Shown here one piece after another: positions 1-12,475 of a stretch of 64,000 nucleotides of DNA. The stretch's first letter is position 1. The number at the start of each line of letters is the position of its first letter. The DNA is from Arenicola marina (lineage: Eukaryota > Annelida > Polychaeta > Arenicolidae). Below the pieces are notes generated by a model. It did no database searches. It saw nothing but the letters and a program-made list of their open reading frames with translations, and had not been told where the DNA came from. The stretch is taken from the NCBI GenBank assembly GCA_964019135.1, contig OZ025253.1, positions 5,957,059 to 6,021,058 of the forward strand, in the 5' to 3' direction. The translations under genes were made by a program, and so were the position numbers.

Positions 1-3000
1 GGGTGGAGGTATGGGTTGATAGGTGAAGGTATGGAGGAGGTAAGGGTAGGAAGAGTTGGAGGCAAGGGTAGGGAGGGTGGAGGTATGGGTTGATAGGTGA
101 AGGTATGGAGGAGGTAAGGGGAGGAAGAGTTGGAGGCAAGGGTAGGGAGGGTGGAGGTAAGGGTAGGGAGGGTGGAGGTATGGGTGGATGGGTGAAGGTA
201 TGGAGGAGGTAAGGGTAGGAAGAGTTGGAGGCAAGGGTAGGGAGGGTGGAGGTAAGGGTAGGGAGGGTGGAGGTATGGGTGGATGGGTGAAGGTATGGAG
301 GAGGTAAGGGCAGGAAGAGTTGGAGGCAAGGGTAGGGAGGGTGGAGGTAAGGGTAGGGAGGGTGGAGGTATAGGTAGGGAGGGTTGAGGTATGGGTGGAT
401 GGGTGAAGGTATGGAGGAGGTAAGGGTAGGAAGGGTTGGAGGCAAGGGTAGGGAGGGTGGAGGTAAGGGTAGGGAGGATGGAGGTATGGGTTGATAGGTG
501 AAGGTATGGAGGAGGTAAGGGGAGGAAGAGTTGGAGGCAAGGGTAGGGAGGGTGGAGGTAAGGGTAGGGAGGGTGGAGGTATAGGTGGATGGGTGAAGGT
601 ATGGAGGAGGTAAGGGTAGGAAGGGTTGGAGGCAAGGGTAGGGAGGGTGGAGGTAAGGGTAGGGAGGGTGGAGGTATGGGTTGATAGGTGAAGGTATGGA
701 GGAGGTAAGGGGAGGAAGAGTTGGAGGCAAGGGTAGGGAGGGTGGAGGCAAGGGTAGGGAGGGTGGAGGTATAGGTGGATGGGTGAAGGTATGGAGGAGG
801 TAAGGGTAGGAAGGGTTGGAGGCAAGGGTAGGGAGGGTGGAGGTAAGGGTAGGAAGGGTGGAGGTATGGGTTGATAGGTGAAGGTATGGAGGAGGTAAGG
901 GGAGGAAGAGTTGGAGGCAAGGGTAGGGAGGGTGGAGGTAAGGGTAGGGAGGGTGGAGGTATAGGTGGATGGGTGAAGGTATGGAGGAGGTAAGGGGAGG
1001 AAGAGTTGGAGGCAAGGGTAGGGAGGGTGGAGGTAAGGGTAGGGAGGGTGGAGGTATGGGTTGATAGGTGAAGGTATGGAGGAGGTAAGGGGAGGAAGAG
1101 TTGGAGGCAAGGGTAGGGAGGGTGGAGGTAAGGGTAGGGAGGGTGGAGGTATAGGTGGATGGGTGAAGGTATGGAGGAGGTAAGGGGAGGAAGAGTTGGA
1201 GGCAAGGGTAGGGAGGGTGGAGGTAAGGGTAGGGAGGGTGGAGGTATGGGTGGATGGGTGAAGGTATGGAGGAGGTAAGGGTAGGAAGAGTTGGAGACAA
1301 GGGTAGGGAGGGTGGAGGTATGGGTAGGGAGGGTTGAGGTATGGGTGGATGGGTGAAGGTATGGAGGAGGTAAGGGTAGGAAGGGTTGGAGGCAAGGGTA
1401 GGGAGGGTGGAGGTAAGGGTAGGGAGGGTGGAGGTATGGGTTGATAGGTGAAGGTATGGAGGAGGTAAGGGGAGGAAGAGTTGGAGGCAAGGGTAGGGAG
1501 GGTGGAGGTAAGGGTAGGGAGGGTGGAGGTATAGGTGGATGGGTGAAGGTATGGAGGAGGTAAGGGGAGGAAGAGTTGGAGGCAAGGGTAGGGAGGGTGG
1601 AGGTAAGGGTAGGGAGGGTGGAGGTATGGGTGGATGGGTGAAGGTATGGAGGAGGTAAGGGTAGGAAGAGTTGGAGGCAAGGGTAGGGAGGGTGGAGGTA
1701 TGGGTTGATAGGTGAAGATATGGAGGAGGTAAGGGGAAGAAGAGTTGGAGGCAAGGGTAGGGAGGGTGGAGGTAAGGGTAGGGAGGGTGGAGGTATAGGT
1801 GGATGGGTGAAGGTATGGAGGAGGTAAGGGTAGGAAGAGTTGGAGGCAAGGGTAGGGAGGGTGGAGGTAAGGGTAGGGAAGGTTGAGGTATGGGTGGATG
1901 GGTGAAGGTATGGAGGAGGTAAGGGCAGGAAGAGTTGGAGGCAAGGGTAGGGAGGGTGGAGGTAAGGGTAGGGAGGGTGGAGGTATGGGTGGATGGGTGA
2001 AGGTATGGAGGAGGTAAGGGTAGGAAGAGTTGGAGGCAAGGGTAGGGAGGGTGGAGGTAAGGGTAGGGAGGGTGGAGGTATGGGTGGATGGGTGAAGGTA
2101 TGGAGGAGGTAAGGGCAGGAAGAGTTGGAGGCAAGGGTAGGGAGGGTGGAGGTAAGGGTGGATGGGTGAAGGTATGGAGGAGGTAAGGGTAGGAAGAGTT
2201 GGAGGCAAGGGTAGGGAGGGTGGAGGTAAGGGTAGGGAGGGTGGAGGTATGGGTGGATGGGTGAAGGTATGGAGGAGGTAAGGGCAGGAAGAGTTGGAGG
2301 CAAGGTTAGGGAGGGTGGATGTAAGGGTAGGGAGGGTGGAGGTAAGGGTGGATGGGTGAAGGTATGGAGGAGGTAAGGGTAGGAAGAGTTGGAGGCAAGG
2401 GTAGGGAGGGTGGAGGTAAGGGTAGGGAGGGTGGAGGTATGGGTGGATGGGTGAAGGTATGGAGGAGGTAAGGGCAGGAAGAGTTGGGGGCAAGGGTAGG
2501 GAGGGTGGAGGTAAGGGTAGGGAGGGTGGAGGTATAGGTGGATGGGTGAAGGTATGGAGGAGGTAAGGGCAGGAAGAGTTGGAGGCAAGGGTAGGGAGGG
2601 TGGAGGTAAGGGTAGGGAGGGTGGAGGTATGGGTGGATGGGTGAAGGTATGGAGGAGGTAAGGGTAGGACGAGTTGGAGGCAAGGGTAGGGAGGGTGGAG
2701 GTAAGGGTAGGGAGGGTGGAGGTATGGGTGGATGGGTGAAGGTATGGAGGAGGTAAAGGTAGGAAGAGTTGGAGGCAAGGGTAGGCAGGGTAGCAGTAAG
2801 GAGAGGGAGGGTGGAGGTAAGGGTTGGGAGGGTGGAGGTATGGGTAGGGAGGGTTGAGGTATGGGTGGATGGGTGAAGGTATGGAGGAGGTAAGGGTAGG
2901 AATAGTTGCAGGCAAGGGTAGGGAGGGTGGAGGTAAGGGTAGAGAGGGTGGAGGTAAGGTTAGGGAGGGTGGAGGTATGGGTGGATGGGTGAAGGTATGG

Positions 3001-5535
3001 AGGAGGTAAAGGTAGGAAGAGTTGCAGGCAAGGGTAGGGAGGGTGGAGGTAAGGGTAGGGAGGGTGGAGGTAAGGTTAGGGAGGGTGGAGGTATGGGTGG
3101 ATGGGTGAAGGTATGGAGAAGGTAAGGGCAGGAAGAGTTGGAGGCAAGGGTAGGCAGGGTAGAAGTAAGGAGAGGGAGGGTGGAGGTAAGGGTTGGGAGG
3201 GTGGAGGTATGGGTAGGGAGGGTTGAGGTATGGGTGGATGGGTGAAGGTATGGAGGAGGTAAGGGTAGGAAGGGTTGGAGGCAAGGGTAGGGAGGGTGGA
3301 GGTAAGGGTAGGGAGGGTGGAGGTATGGGTTGATGGGTGAAGGTATGGAGGAGGTAAGGGGAGGAAGAGTTGGAGGCAAGGGTAGGGAGGGTGGAGGTAA
3401 GGGTAGGGAGGGTGGAGGTATAGGTGAATGGGTGAAGGTATGGAGGAGGTAAGGGCAGGAAGAGTTGGAGGCAAGGGTAGGGAGGGTGGAGGTAATGGTA
3501 GGGAGGGTGGAGGTATGGGTGGATGGGTGAAGGTATGGAGGAGGTAAGGGTAGGAAGAGTTGGAGGCAAGGGTAGGGAGGGTGGAGGTAAGGTTAGGGAG
3601 GGTGGAGGTATGGGTGGATGGGTGAAGGTATGGAGGAGGTAAGGGCAGGAAGAGTTGGAGGCAAGGGTAGGCAGGGTGGAAGTAAGGGTAGGGAGGGTGG
3701 AGGTAAGGGTAGGGAGGGTGGAGGTATGGGTAGGGAGGGTGGAGGTATGGGTGGATGGGTGAAGGTATGGGGGAGGTAAGGGTAGGAAGAGTTGGAGGCA
3801 AGGGTAAGGAGGGTGAAGGTAAGGGTATGGAGGGTGGAGGTATGGGTGGATGGGTGAAGGTATGGGTGGATGGGTGAAGGTATGGAGGAGGGAAGAGTAG
3901 GAAGAGTTGGAGGCAATGGTAGAGAGGGTGGAGGCAAGGGTAGGGATGGTGGAGGTATGGGTGGATGGGTGAAGGTATGGAGGAGGTAAGGGTGGGAAGA
4001 GTTGCAGGCAAGGGTAGGGAGGGTGGAGGCAAGGGTATGGAGGGTGGAGGTAAGGGTAGGGAGGGTGGAGGTATGGGTGGATGGGTGAAGGTATGGAGGA
4101 GGTAAGGGTAGGAAGAGTTGGAGGCAAAGGTAGGGAGGGTTAGGTAAGCGTAGGGAGGGTGGAGGTAAGGGTGGATGGGTGAAGGTATGGAGGAGGTAAG
4201 GGCAGGAAGAGTTGGAGGCAAGGGTAGGGAGGGTGGAGGTAAGGTTAGGGAGGGTGGAGGTATGGGTGGATGGGTGAAGGTATGGAGGAGGTAAGGGCAG
4301 GAAGAGTCGGAGGCAAGGGTAGGGAGGGTGGAGGTAAGGGTAGGGAGGGTGGAGGTAAGGGTAGGGAGGGTGGAGGTATGGGTAGGGAGGGAGGAGGTAA
4401 GGGTATGGAGGGTGGAGGTTTGGGTGGATGAGTGAAGGTATGGAGGAGGTAAGGGTAGGAAGAGTTGGAGGCAAGGGTAGGGAGGGTTAGGTAAGCGTAG
4501 GGAGGGTGGAGGTAAGGGTGGATGGGTGAAGGTATGGAGGAGGTAAGGGCAGGAAGAGTTGGAGGCAAGGGTAGGGAGGGTGGAGGTAAGGTTAGGGAGG
4601 GTGGAGGTATGGGTGGATGGGTGAAGGTATGGAGGAGGTAAGGGCAGGAAGAGTTGGAGGCAAGGGTAGGCAGGGTGGAAGTAAGGGTAGGGAGGGTGGA
4701 GGTAAGGGTAGGGAGGGTGGAGGTATGGGTAGGGAGGGAGGAGGTAAGGGTATGGAGGGTGGAGGTATGGGTGGATGAGTGAAGGTATGGAGGAGGTAAG
4801 GGTAGGAAGAGTTGGAGGCAAGGGTAGGGAGGGTGGAGGTAAGGTTAGGGAGGGTGGAGGTATGGGTGGATGGGTGAAGGTATGGAGGAGGTAAGGGTGG
4901 GAAGAGTTGGAGGCAAGGGTAGGGAGGGTGGAGGCAAGGGTAGGGAGGGTGGAGGTATATGTGGATGGGTGAAGGTATGGGGGAGGTAAGGGTAGGAAGA
5001 GTTGGAGGCAAGGGTAGGGAGGGTGGAGGCAAGGGTAGGGAGGGTGGAGGTAAGGGTAGGGAGGGTGGAGGTATGGGTGGATGGGTGAAGGTATGGAGGA
5101 GGTAAGGGTAGAAAGAGTTGGAGGCAAGAGTAGAAAGGGTGGAGGTAAGGGTAAGGAGGGTGAAGGTAAGGGTAGGGAGGGCGGAGGTATGGGTGGATGG
5201 GTGAAGGTATGGAGGAGGTAAAGGTAGAAAGAGTTGGAGGCAAGGGTAGGGAGGGTGGAAGTAAGGGTAGGGAGGGTGGAGGTAAGGGTAGGGAGGGTGG
5301 AGGTATGGGTAGGGAGGGAGGAGGTAAGCGTAGGGAGGGTGGAGGTAAGGGTGGATGGGTGAAGGTATGGAGGAGGTAAGGGCAGGAAGAGTTGGAGGCA
5401 AGGGTAGGGAGGGTGGAGGTAAGGTTAGGGAGGGTGGAGGTATGGGTGGATGGGTGAAGGTATGGAGGATGTAAGGGTGGGAAGAGTTGGAGGCAAGGGT
5501 AGGGAGGGTGGAGGTAAGGGTAGGGAGGGTGGAGG
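1..5535. repeat. G-rich complex satellite array
   Basis: Tandem array, purine-rich on the plus strand. It has two parts: a segment of about 53 bp containing GAAGGTATGGAGGAGGTAAG, and a variable number of 21-bp subunits of the type GGTAAGGGTAGGGAGGGTGG. Successive copies of the 53-bp segment start about 74, 95, 95 and 115 bp apart, a ladder in 21-bp steps. Runs of three G recur every few bases, so the plus strand should be able to form G-quadruplexes. The array continues past the left edge. Pro/Tyr/Leu-rich open frames on the minus strand are composition artefacts. Confidence 0.97.
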
Positions 5536-5799
5536 TACAGACATGGCCAATTCTGTGCCATAAAGGGATGGATAAAGGGAAGGGGATAGGGCACAGCATT
5601 AACCATTGCTATATTTGAAAATAATTTGTTCAAATCAAAGACATCTTCAGACACACATACCACGGTGCCCATGCGATTGGACTTCAATTGGTGTAGCAAT
5701 CTTCTGCGATAGGTATTTTGTCACTGATGGACAAGCCCAAAACGGACAGAGCTCGACCGATGTCTATACGTACATTGGATTCATCCTACGGCCATAGAC
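5536..5799. other. Unique sequence between satellite and LINE
   Basis: Short non-repetitive stretch. No exon, RNA or repeat recognised. Confidence 0.5.
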
Positions 5800-5811
5800 T
5801 GTGACTAAGTA

Positions 5812-6825
5812 TGTGTAAACTTCATTTATTTAACGAGGTTATCAACAGCGCATACACATCTTAATGACTACCTCGAGCATATAAACAATGACATATACAG
5901 AAGAATACACCGAAGTAATAATCACTAATAAGAGGAGAATGCTGCCGTAATCGAGATCGTGATGGAGATAATTCCAAAATATACATTATAGCGACGGGTG
6001 AGCTCTTATTAATAACTGTTAAGACTCAAAATCTACCAGTGCTTATGATATATGTCTGGACAGCCTTAAACAATATGATGTTTTCTTCGATGGTTGATTC
6101 GACGGATCCAAATATTAAAGTATTGCATAATCGAGCTAATTGTTGCATGATGAAATTCGTTATATTAGATAGGTTTTCATCGACTATGGGTTGAATATTG
6201 TTAAATAGTTCTTCACGGTGAATGCTAAACAGAGGACATACCAGTAAAAAATGCACACAATCTTCAGAAGTATCATTACATAAGTTACATATGGCTGAAT
6301 CTATAAATCCGTAAGCATGTCTGTGCGAGTTCAGTCCACTAAGTCCAAGACGCAATCTGCTATGGTTAATCGCCCCATCCCCAGAAAACATATCATACAA
6401 TACATTTGGCAAGCCAAAGTACCTCTGTTTGTATAAAGACTTGAAAGACGAAAAGGACGGTGATTGCTTTACATCGCGTGTTAAGAAGTTCCACGCTCGG
6501 ACAGTGATCCACAAAAAGGAGTTCTTATAATAGGTTTTCTTGGTTACAGGATGATAGAGATGGTCATTGCAACGCAGGGGGTAACGGGTAACGTTTTCTA
6601 ATCGGTCCGATTGGTGCTTAGTCAAGTTGCCATGGAACACAGGGGTAGCATACTCTAATGGTGGTCTAATATAAGCCTTATATATGCACATCTTTGTCTT
6701 CCGATCCATACGCAATGGTAGGCGTTTCAATAGGTTCACCGACTTGGAAGATTTAGCAACCATGTTGTCAACTTGGGCGCTCCAGTTCATATTGCTTGAT
6801 AGAGTGATTCCGAGATGATTCCGAG
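5812..6825 (-). mobile_element. 5'-truncated non-LTR retrotransposon (LINE) with target-site duplication
   Basis: A 1,014-bp insertion in minus orientation. The 12-mer TGTGACTAAGTA lies directly on both sides (5800-5811 and 6826-6837) and is read as the target-site duplication. The reverse-transcriptase frame is open from the 5' break to its stop. It is followed by a roughly 210-bp 3' UTR ending about 20 nt after an AATAAA. Only the C-terminal part of the polyprotein remains, as usual for LINE insertions truncated during target-primed reverse transcription. Confidence 0.88.
6026..6825 (-). pseudogene. LINE reverse transcriptase, C-terminal fragment
   Basis: Open frame of about 266 codons with no start of its own, since the insertion cut off everything upstream. 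Visible landmarks are HLGITLSSNMNWSAQVD, the RT-thumb motif YKAYIRPPLEYATPVF, and a C-terminal Cys/His cluster (CNLCNDTSEDCVHFLLVCP) typical of LINE polyproteins. The catalytic FADD/YADD box and the endonuclease are missing, so the fragment cannot mobilise itself. The frame is undamaged, so the insertion is probably fairly young. Clade not assigned. Confidence 0.85.
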
Positions 6826-6973
6826 ATGTGACTAAGTAGATCTAAGCCGATGTATGTGTGCATAAAATTTGCATTAGACGCATGGTTAAGTGATGTTATT
6901 GGACGCCCGACAGGATGCGCTTCGTGGGTTCCCAAGCGAAATTGTTCTGAGGGTTTTTCTTTTACAAAGTTGC

Positions 6974-6974
6974 T

Positions 6975-7022
<48 letters not shown>

Positions 7023-7037
7023 TCCCCCTCTCTCTCG
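6974..7037. repeat. (CT)n microsatellite
   Basis: About 60 bp of almost pure CT dinucleotide with one A and a short C-run interruption. Confidence 0.95.
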
Positions 7038-7317
7038 TCAAGCGACTGACGGTTTCACGATTCCATAATGACTGACGGGAGCAACAACTTCAGCCCCCGA
7101 CATGAGCGAAATAAGACCTCTTTACGAGTCTCCCTGGCTTCCACCCCATGTAACATGTGGCACCAACGCCTGACCGGGCCTACGAGGGTAATCTGCTGGG
7201 GCTTTTTTCATTCCCGGCACTAAGTAAGCCACTGTTCATTAAGTGATATATTTAATGAACGTATCAGACCTGGGTGGTCGTTAACTTACTGCACGATAAT
7301 GGATCAGCATCGGGTAA

Positions 7318-7635
7318 TTGGCGCTGGGGCATAGAGGGGACAAATTAGCGACGGTGTTGGAGTCTAAGGGCGTGTTCGATTTACCTGAAACAGAAGGGAA
7401 AAGGAAACCGGTTTTAAAACCGGGTTCAACGGTATGCCCACCTAAAGGTAAACGCATCGTGCCATTTGTTTACAGTTTCAGCATGTATGGAGGAAATGGC
7501 CATGTGCTTATGAAGTTATGCCAGCATACATATGCCTCATATGACTGTGTTAGGAAGCGTTTTGATCGATGTTCTGAAGAGGCAGTCAAAAATAAACATC
7601 AAATGCGGTCATGGGCAGTCAGTGGTTGCACTTAA
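7318..7635 (+). CDS. Unrecognised 105-codon open frame
   Basis: Isolated plus-strand frame without splice-site, promoter or homology support. It is not low-complexity: it contains a Lys/Pro-rich stretch (KRKPVLKPGSTVCPPKGKR) followed by FVYSF and several Cys/His. I do not recognise a family. It could be a chance frame, an exon, or a relic of a mobile element, given that LINE fragments lie on both sides. No function is proposed. Confidence 0.15.
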   Translation: MALGHRGDKLATVLESKGVFDLPETEGKRKPVLKPGSTVCPPKGKRIVPFVYSFSMYGGNGHVLMKLCQHTYASYDCVRKRFDRCSEEAVKNKHQMRSWAVSGCT

Positions 7636-9317
7636 AGTATTTGTGATTTTGTTATTTCAAAGAAATTTAATACGAGACTTGACCAAATAGACTACACTAT
7701 TATGTCCCGAAATGAAATTATATTGCTAAATATGGTCGGAAGACAGGTGTATGAAATATTTTACCAGGGAACCAGCTGGTCGAATTCTATTAGACCCTTC
7801 TCTGTGATTACTAGGTCACAACTGTCATCGGGAGGAAGCTCTATCTCGGGGTCTCTTGTGAGACAGTTTGTGGCCATTGGTCCTGCCTGCCTGTAGAGGG
7901 CTTTGAATGCCACGTAACACACGCAGTAACATGTCTCTATAAATGCTACTTCTATGCTATAATATGGATAGGTGCTACCTAAAAAATGCGAGCGTATATT
8001 TATTAATTCAGATATTCCGAGGGGATACATCTAGATTAATATTCAAAATTAATCTCACTTCGGCTTGCCATAAAGGATATCTTTGGCGGGATGACGTAAG
8101 CCATGCACGTGCTTGTGGCATATCATTCGGTTGCTTAGGAACTCCCATTGTGATGTCATATTTATAACATTTTGACGTCACAACTATTCACTATGACAGC
8201 AGCCGATGGGCGGTCACCAAGAGCGCTCTGCTTGGCAACAGACATTTAGCCCGTCGCTTATAAATTAACTTTAATTTGAAGTATACACACATACAGTTTT
8301 AACACTGAATAATTTACTCGTTAATTTTGTGGGGCAGCTGATTTAGTGATTAAAGACATGACATAATAGGCTTCGAACTCTGTTTGCTTGAATATATTTA
8401 TGTACAGCTGATATTTACTCCGAATCCGAAAACGTCTCATGGGGGTTGTTACGCGAAATGAAAGTCCTAAGTCTATGCTTGAAATGGACTTTGAATATGC
8501 ATGCATGTTACCTTAAGAGCTCGCTTGCGCTCGCTATTACTAATAAAATACCGATTATAAAGTAAAAATATTAAATACTTTCCTATGCATGTCTTTCATA
8601 ACGTCATATGAACCTAAATAATCTTTGCTTTCAAAAAGCATTTCACACACATTCTTCAATGAGAATGACCCTAACGATAGACCCGCCTGGGGGCGCTAGT
8701 GGCGTGTCAGAAGATTGAGCGTGATTAGCTGTGTTAGAGACGCTGGTGGCAGCGACCTCGCAAAGCACCTCGCGCGTGGGCTCACTTTCAAGTTCACGGA
8801 CGTTTTCGCTACGCCTCAAGTCCATTCCGTTGCCCCAGGATGGGCAATAATTTGGCGAATTAGGGAGAGAGGAAATGTTTTAATGGTTAGAGAGGCAGTG
8901 TCCGCGAGAGTCTCTGGCAGCAGCTGTGTCAAAGTACGAGAAGGCTGATGGGAAGTAGGGGTATAACGTATAACGAAAATAAGAAACTTCTTAAGATCAC
9001 TTCGAAGTACAAGCGTCTGTCCAATGGCGTCACTCATAGGAGTGTGGAAGGGGGGGGGGTCCAGTGTCCAGTGTCAATTTTTCACAATTCGCAGTGTCGA
9101 ATGTCGATATTTTGCGACATTCGTTGTCGCTTTTTATTCTAAAATGTCACTATCTGTGTCGTTGTCGCCGTTTCAGATCCTCATGCAGTATCTGCATTTG
9201 GGGGTTAATGTCGAATGTCGATTTTTCACATATGCGTGCCGTCATTGGTTTAAACATATTTTTATTTCACAATCGGAAAACAGGCCAGGCCTATCTTAAT
9301 TCCTTTTGCACATAATA
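7636..9317. other. Intergenic sequence, no gene recognised
   Basis: AT-moderate unique DNA. It contains a palindromic TGACGTCA at 8173-8180 and a small perfect inverted repeat (CGAATGTCG at 9098-9106, its complement at 9115-9123, 8-nt loop). Several GTGTCGAATGTCGAT-like repetitions lie around it at 9060-9240. Nothing else was recognised. Confidence 0.5.
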
Positions 9318-10290
9318 ATAATATATAATATAACACACACACACACACCAGTAAATACAGATTCAAAGAATTAACACTATGTTTGCCATTAGTTCGATGA
9401 TTTAACCACGCAGCAATAGGTACACTTGATGTCTATTTAAAGCGTTTACTATTTTCAATATATTTATGTACAGTTGTGAAGATTTCAAAATTTGTATCGT
9501 AAGACAAGAATGGGTTACCAAAAAGAAGTGTGCCTAGTGACATGTGGGTATGAGTAACTATTTTTCCCATCAGTACTTCGCGCTCATTTGTGTATGTTGG
9601 ACAATAATAGAAAAATTGAACGCTATCCCCGCTAGCAGCACCGCAGTTGCACCGCGGGCTGTCGACAATATGCATATGAAATAGATGAGCATTTAAAGTA
9701 CTGCAATTCATCCTTAGACGCGCGTGAATGACATTCGTCTTCCGACTTCCTAGATATTAAAGCTTCCTTAAACTGTGGACGTCTGTTTTCTTACAGAGTT
9801 GTCTTTTAAACTCATTGAAATCGGTAGTTGTTCGAATTTGAACGGGCAGTTCGTTCCACCTTCTGATTGTACTGGGAGCAAAGGAATTTTAAAACGTAGT
9901 TAATCTTGCCCTGATAGGTGTGACACTGTTTGTATTAGAGTTTCGTAGAGCATAGAAAGTTCTAGAATCGACCGTTGGAGGAATTAAATTAAGCAGATAT
10001 TCTGGAACTCTAGTATACAATAGTTTGTGAAAAAGCAATAGTTTAAACCTCTCCCTTCGCGTGGCCAGTGTCTCCCATCCCAGTTCATTGTAAATATGGA
10101 GATGGCTTGTATATCTAATAGCTCCACAAACCTACCTACCCGCCCTCAGCTGCACCGATTCTAATCGAGCCGAGTCTGATTGCGAAAAGCCGTCCCATAC
10201 CACACAAGCATACTCCATTGACGGTCTAATGAAGCTTTTGTACATGCCGTCATTAACCCGCTCCAGACCCCTGCCCCATTCGTTTCGACA
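9318..10290 (-). mobile_element. Degenerate LINE relic ending in a (TG)n tail
   Basis: Minus-strand non-LTR element fragment with stops. The 3' end is a short UTR followed by a TG/AT microsatellite (9318-9347), a common 3' tail in several LINE clades. The 5' end fades out near 10290, so the element is 5'-truncated. It is clearly different in sequence from the LINE at 5.8-6.8 kb and more decayed. Confidence 0.75.
9433..10252 (-). pseudogene. LINE reverse transcriptase C-terminal pseudogene
   Basis: Translation of the minus strand gives MYKSFIRPSMEYACVVWDG, then an in-frame stop, then further collinear RT thumb/connection sequence (NELGWETLATRRERFKLLLF, WNELPVQIRTTTDFNEFKRQ) with two more in-frame stops. 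It ends in a C-terminal segment with a Cys cluster (CNCGAASGDSVQFFYYCP). Order and spacing match the C-terminal third of LINE polyproteins. At least three premature stops make it non-functional. Confidence 0.8.
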
Positions 10291-10838
10291 TAACTATAGC
10301 TGCAGCTCAAACCAAAGGAGACTATTTTTATTCCGTTCCTTTGTTCAGAGTATCAGTCCCGACCCGGGACCCGGTGCTATGCGGCCCCCGGGGTGGCCCC
10401 TGCGGTCTTGTTAAGGTTATATTGGTTGGACAATAGATTCTGACCCCGACGCCTCGAAGGGTTTAACCATCTGTCTTTGTCTTCCCTGGTGGGTCCCCCG
10501 CTACAACACCCCCACACATTATATCAAACGAAGGCGTTATTTCCGTCACCGCTACGAAAGGAAGGTCTATCATCTCCAGCCCAGCCTGTGCGGGCACCGG
10601 AAGTGCTTGATTGTCACACAGAACCGGCCCGAAATTGCGGGACATCGAGCGGAGAAGTAATTGTCTAATGGTATGGGACTCGGCGGTCGACTTTGAAGCA
10701 GGTTTATGACGATATATGTCCGAGGCCGCCCCACCAACGAATTGGCACCAATGGGACTCCGTATGGGAGCGAAAGGTGTCACTTGAAAGTGCTACTGAGT
10801 GTCACGAGATATAGGCTACGCGGAGAGAGAATGGTGCA
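10291..10838. other. Intergenic, nothing recognised
   Basis: Unique GC-moderate DNA with short chance frames on both strands. No splice-flanked exon or repeat seen. Confidence 0.5.
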
Positions 10839-12475
10839 GGAAGGGTTGGAGGTTAGGGTAGGGAGGGTGGAGGGATTGGGAAAGGGGTGAAGGTATGGAG
10901 AAGGTCAGGGCAGGAAGGGTTGGAGGCAAGGGTAGGGAGCGTGGAGGTAAGGGTAGGGAGGATGAAGGTAATGGGGGTAAAGGCAAGGGGGGAAGGGCAA
11001 CACGAGGCGGAGGCCAGGGATGAGGCGAAGGTAAGGGCGGGAGGGCTGGTGGTAAGGGCAGGGAGGGCTGGTGGTAAGGGCAGGGAGGGCTGGTGGTAAG
11101 GGCAGGGAGGGCTTGTGGTAAGGGCAGGGAGGGCTGGAGGTAAGGGCAGGGAGGGCTTGTGGTAAGGGCAGGGAGGGCTGGAGGTAAGGGCGGGAGGCCT
11201 GCATGTAAGGGCAGGGAGGGCTGGAGGTGAGGTCGGAAATGGGTAAGGGCAGGAAGGGCTGGTGGTAAGGGCAGGAAGGGCTGGTGGTAAGGACAGGGAG
11301 GGCTGGTGGTAAGGGCAGGGAGGGCTGGTGGTAAGGGCAGGGAGGGCTGGTGGTAAGGGCAGGGAGGGCTGGTGGTAAGAGCAGGGAGGGCTGGAGGTAA
11401 GGGCAGGGAGGGCTAGAGGTAAGGGCAGGGAGGGCTGGAGGTAAGGGCATGCTGGGCTGGTGGTAAGGGCATGCAGGGCTGGAGGTAAGGGCAGGGAGGG
11501 CTGGAGGTAAGGGCATGGAGGGCTGGAGGTAAGGGCATGCAGGGCTGGTGGTAAGGGCATGCAGAGCTGGAGGTAAGGGCAGGGAGGGCTGGTGGTAAGG
11601 GCAGGGAGGGCTGGTGGTAAGGACAGGGAGAACTGGTGGTAAGGGAAGGGAGGGCTGGTGGTAAGGGCAGGGAGGGCTGGAGGTAAGGGCAGGGAGGGCT
11701 GGAGGTAAGGGCGGGAGGGCTGGTGGTTAGGACGGGGAGGGCTGGTGGTAAGGGCAGGGAGGGCTGGAGGTAAGGGCAGGGAGGGCTGGAGGTAAGGGCA
11801 GGGAGGGCTGGTGGTAAGGGCAGGGAGGGCTGGAGGTAAGGGCAGGGAGGGCTGGAGGTAAGGGCAGGGAGGGCTGGAGGTAAGGGCATGCTGGGCTGGT
11901 GGTAAGGGCATGCAGGGCTGGAGGTAAGGGCAGGGAGGGCTGGAGGTAAGGGCATGGAGGGCTGGAGGTAAGGGCATGCAGGGCTGGTGGTAAGGGCATG
12001 CAGAGCTGGTGGTAAGGGCAGGGAGGGCTGGTGGTAAGGGCGGGAGGGCTGGTGGTAAGGACAGGGAGGGCTGGTGGTAAGGGCAGGGAGGGCTGGAGGT
12101 AAGGGCAGGGAGGGTTTGTGGTAAGGGCAGGGAGGGCTGGAGGTAAGGGCAGGGAGGGCTGAAGGTAAGGGCAGGGAGGGCTGGAGGTAAGGGCGGGAGG
12201 GCTAGTGGTAAGGACAGGGAGGGCTGGAGGTAAGGGAAGGGAGGGCTGGAGGTAAGGGCAGGGAGGGCTGGAGGTAAGGGCAGGGAGGGCTTGTGGTAAG
12301 GGCAGGGAGGGCTGGAGGTAAGGGCGGGAGGGCTGGTGGTAAGGACAGGGAGGGCTGGAGGTAAGGGCAGGGAGGGCTTGTGGGAAGGGCAGGGAGGGCT
12401 GGAGGTAAGGGCAGGGAGGGCTTGTGGTAAGGGCAGGGAGGGCTAGAGGTTGGTTCGGAAATTGGTAAGGGCAGG
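10839..12475. repeat. 21-bp G-rich minisatellite array
   Basis: About 75 units of a 21-mer close to GGTAAGGGCAGGGAGGGCTG plus G, with GTGG/GAGG variants. The first ~130 bp are transitional and contain satellite segments (GGTGAAGGTATGG, GGAAGGGTTGGAGG) of the type seen at 1-5535, so the two arrays share a 21-bp ancestor. Because 21 is divisible by three, all frames stay open and give spurious Pro/Leu-rich frames of up to 374 codons on the minus strand. Regular GGG tracts give G-quadruplex potential. Confidence 0.97.

Noticed and set aside
1..5535. Telomeric or subtelomeric repeat (GGGTAGGG motifs)
   Set aside because: Units are long and complex, not a TTAGGG-type short repeat, and nothing else marks a chromosome end.
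2306..5699. Long Pro/Tyr/Leu-rich minus-strand open frames (up to 683 codons)
   Set aside because: They lie entirely in the G-rich satellite, change with unit phase, and have no splice or start support. They follow from a repeat unit lacking stops.
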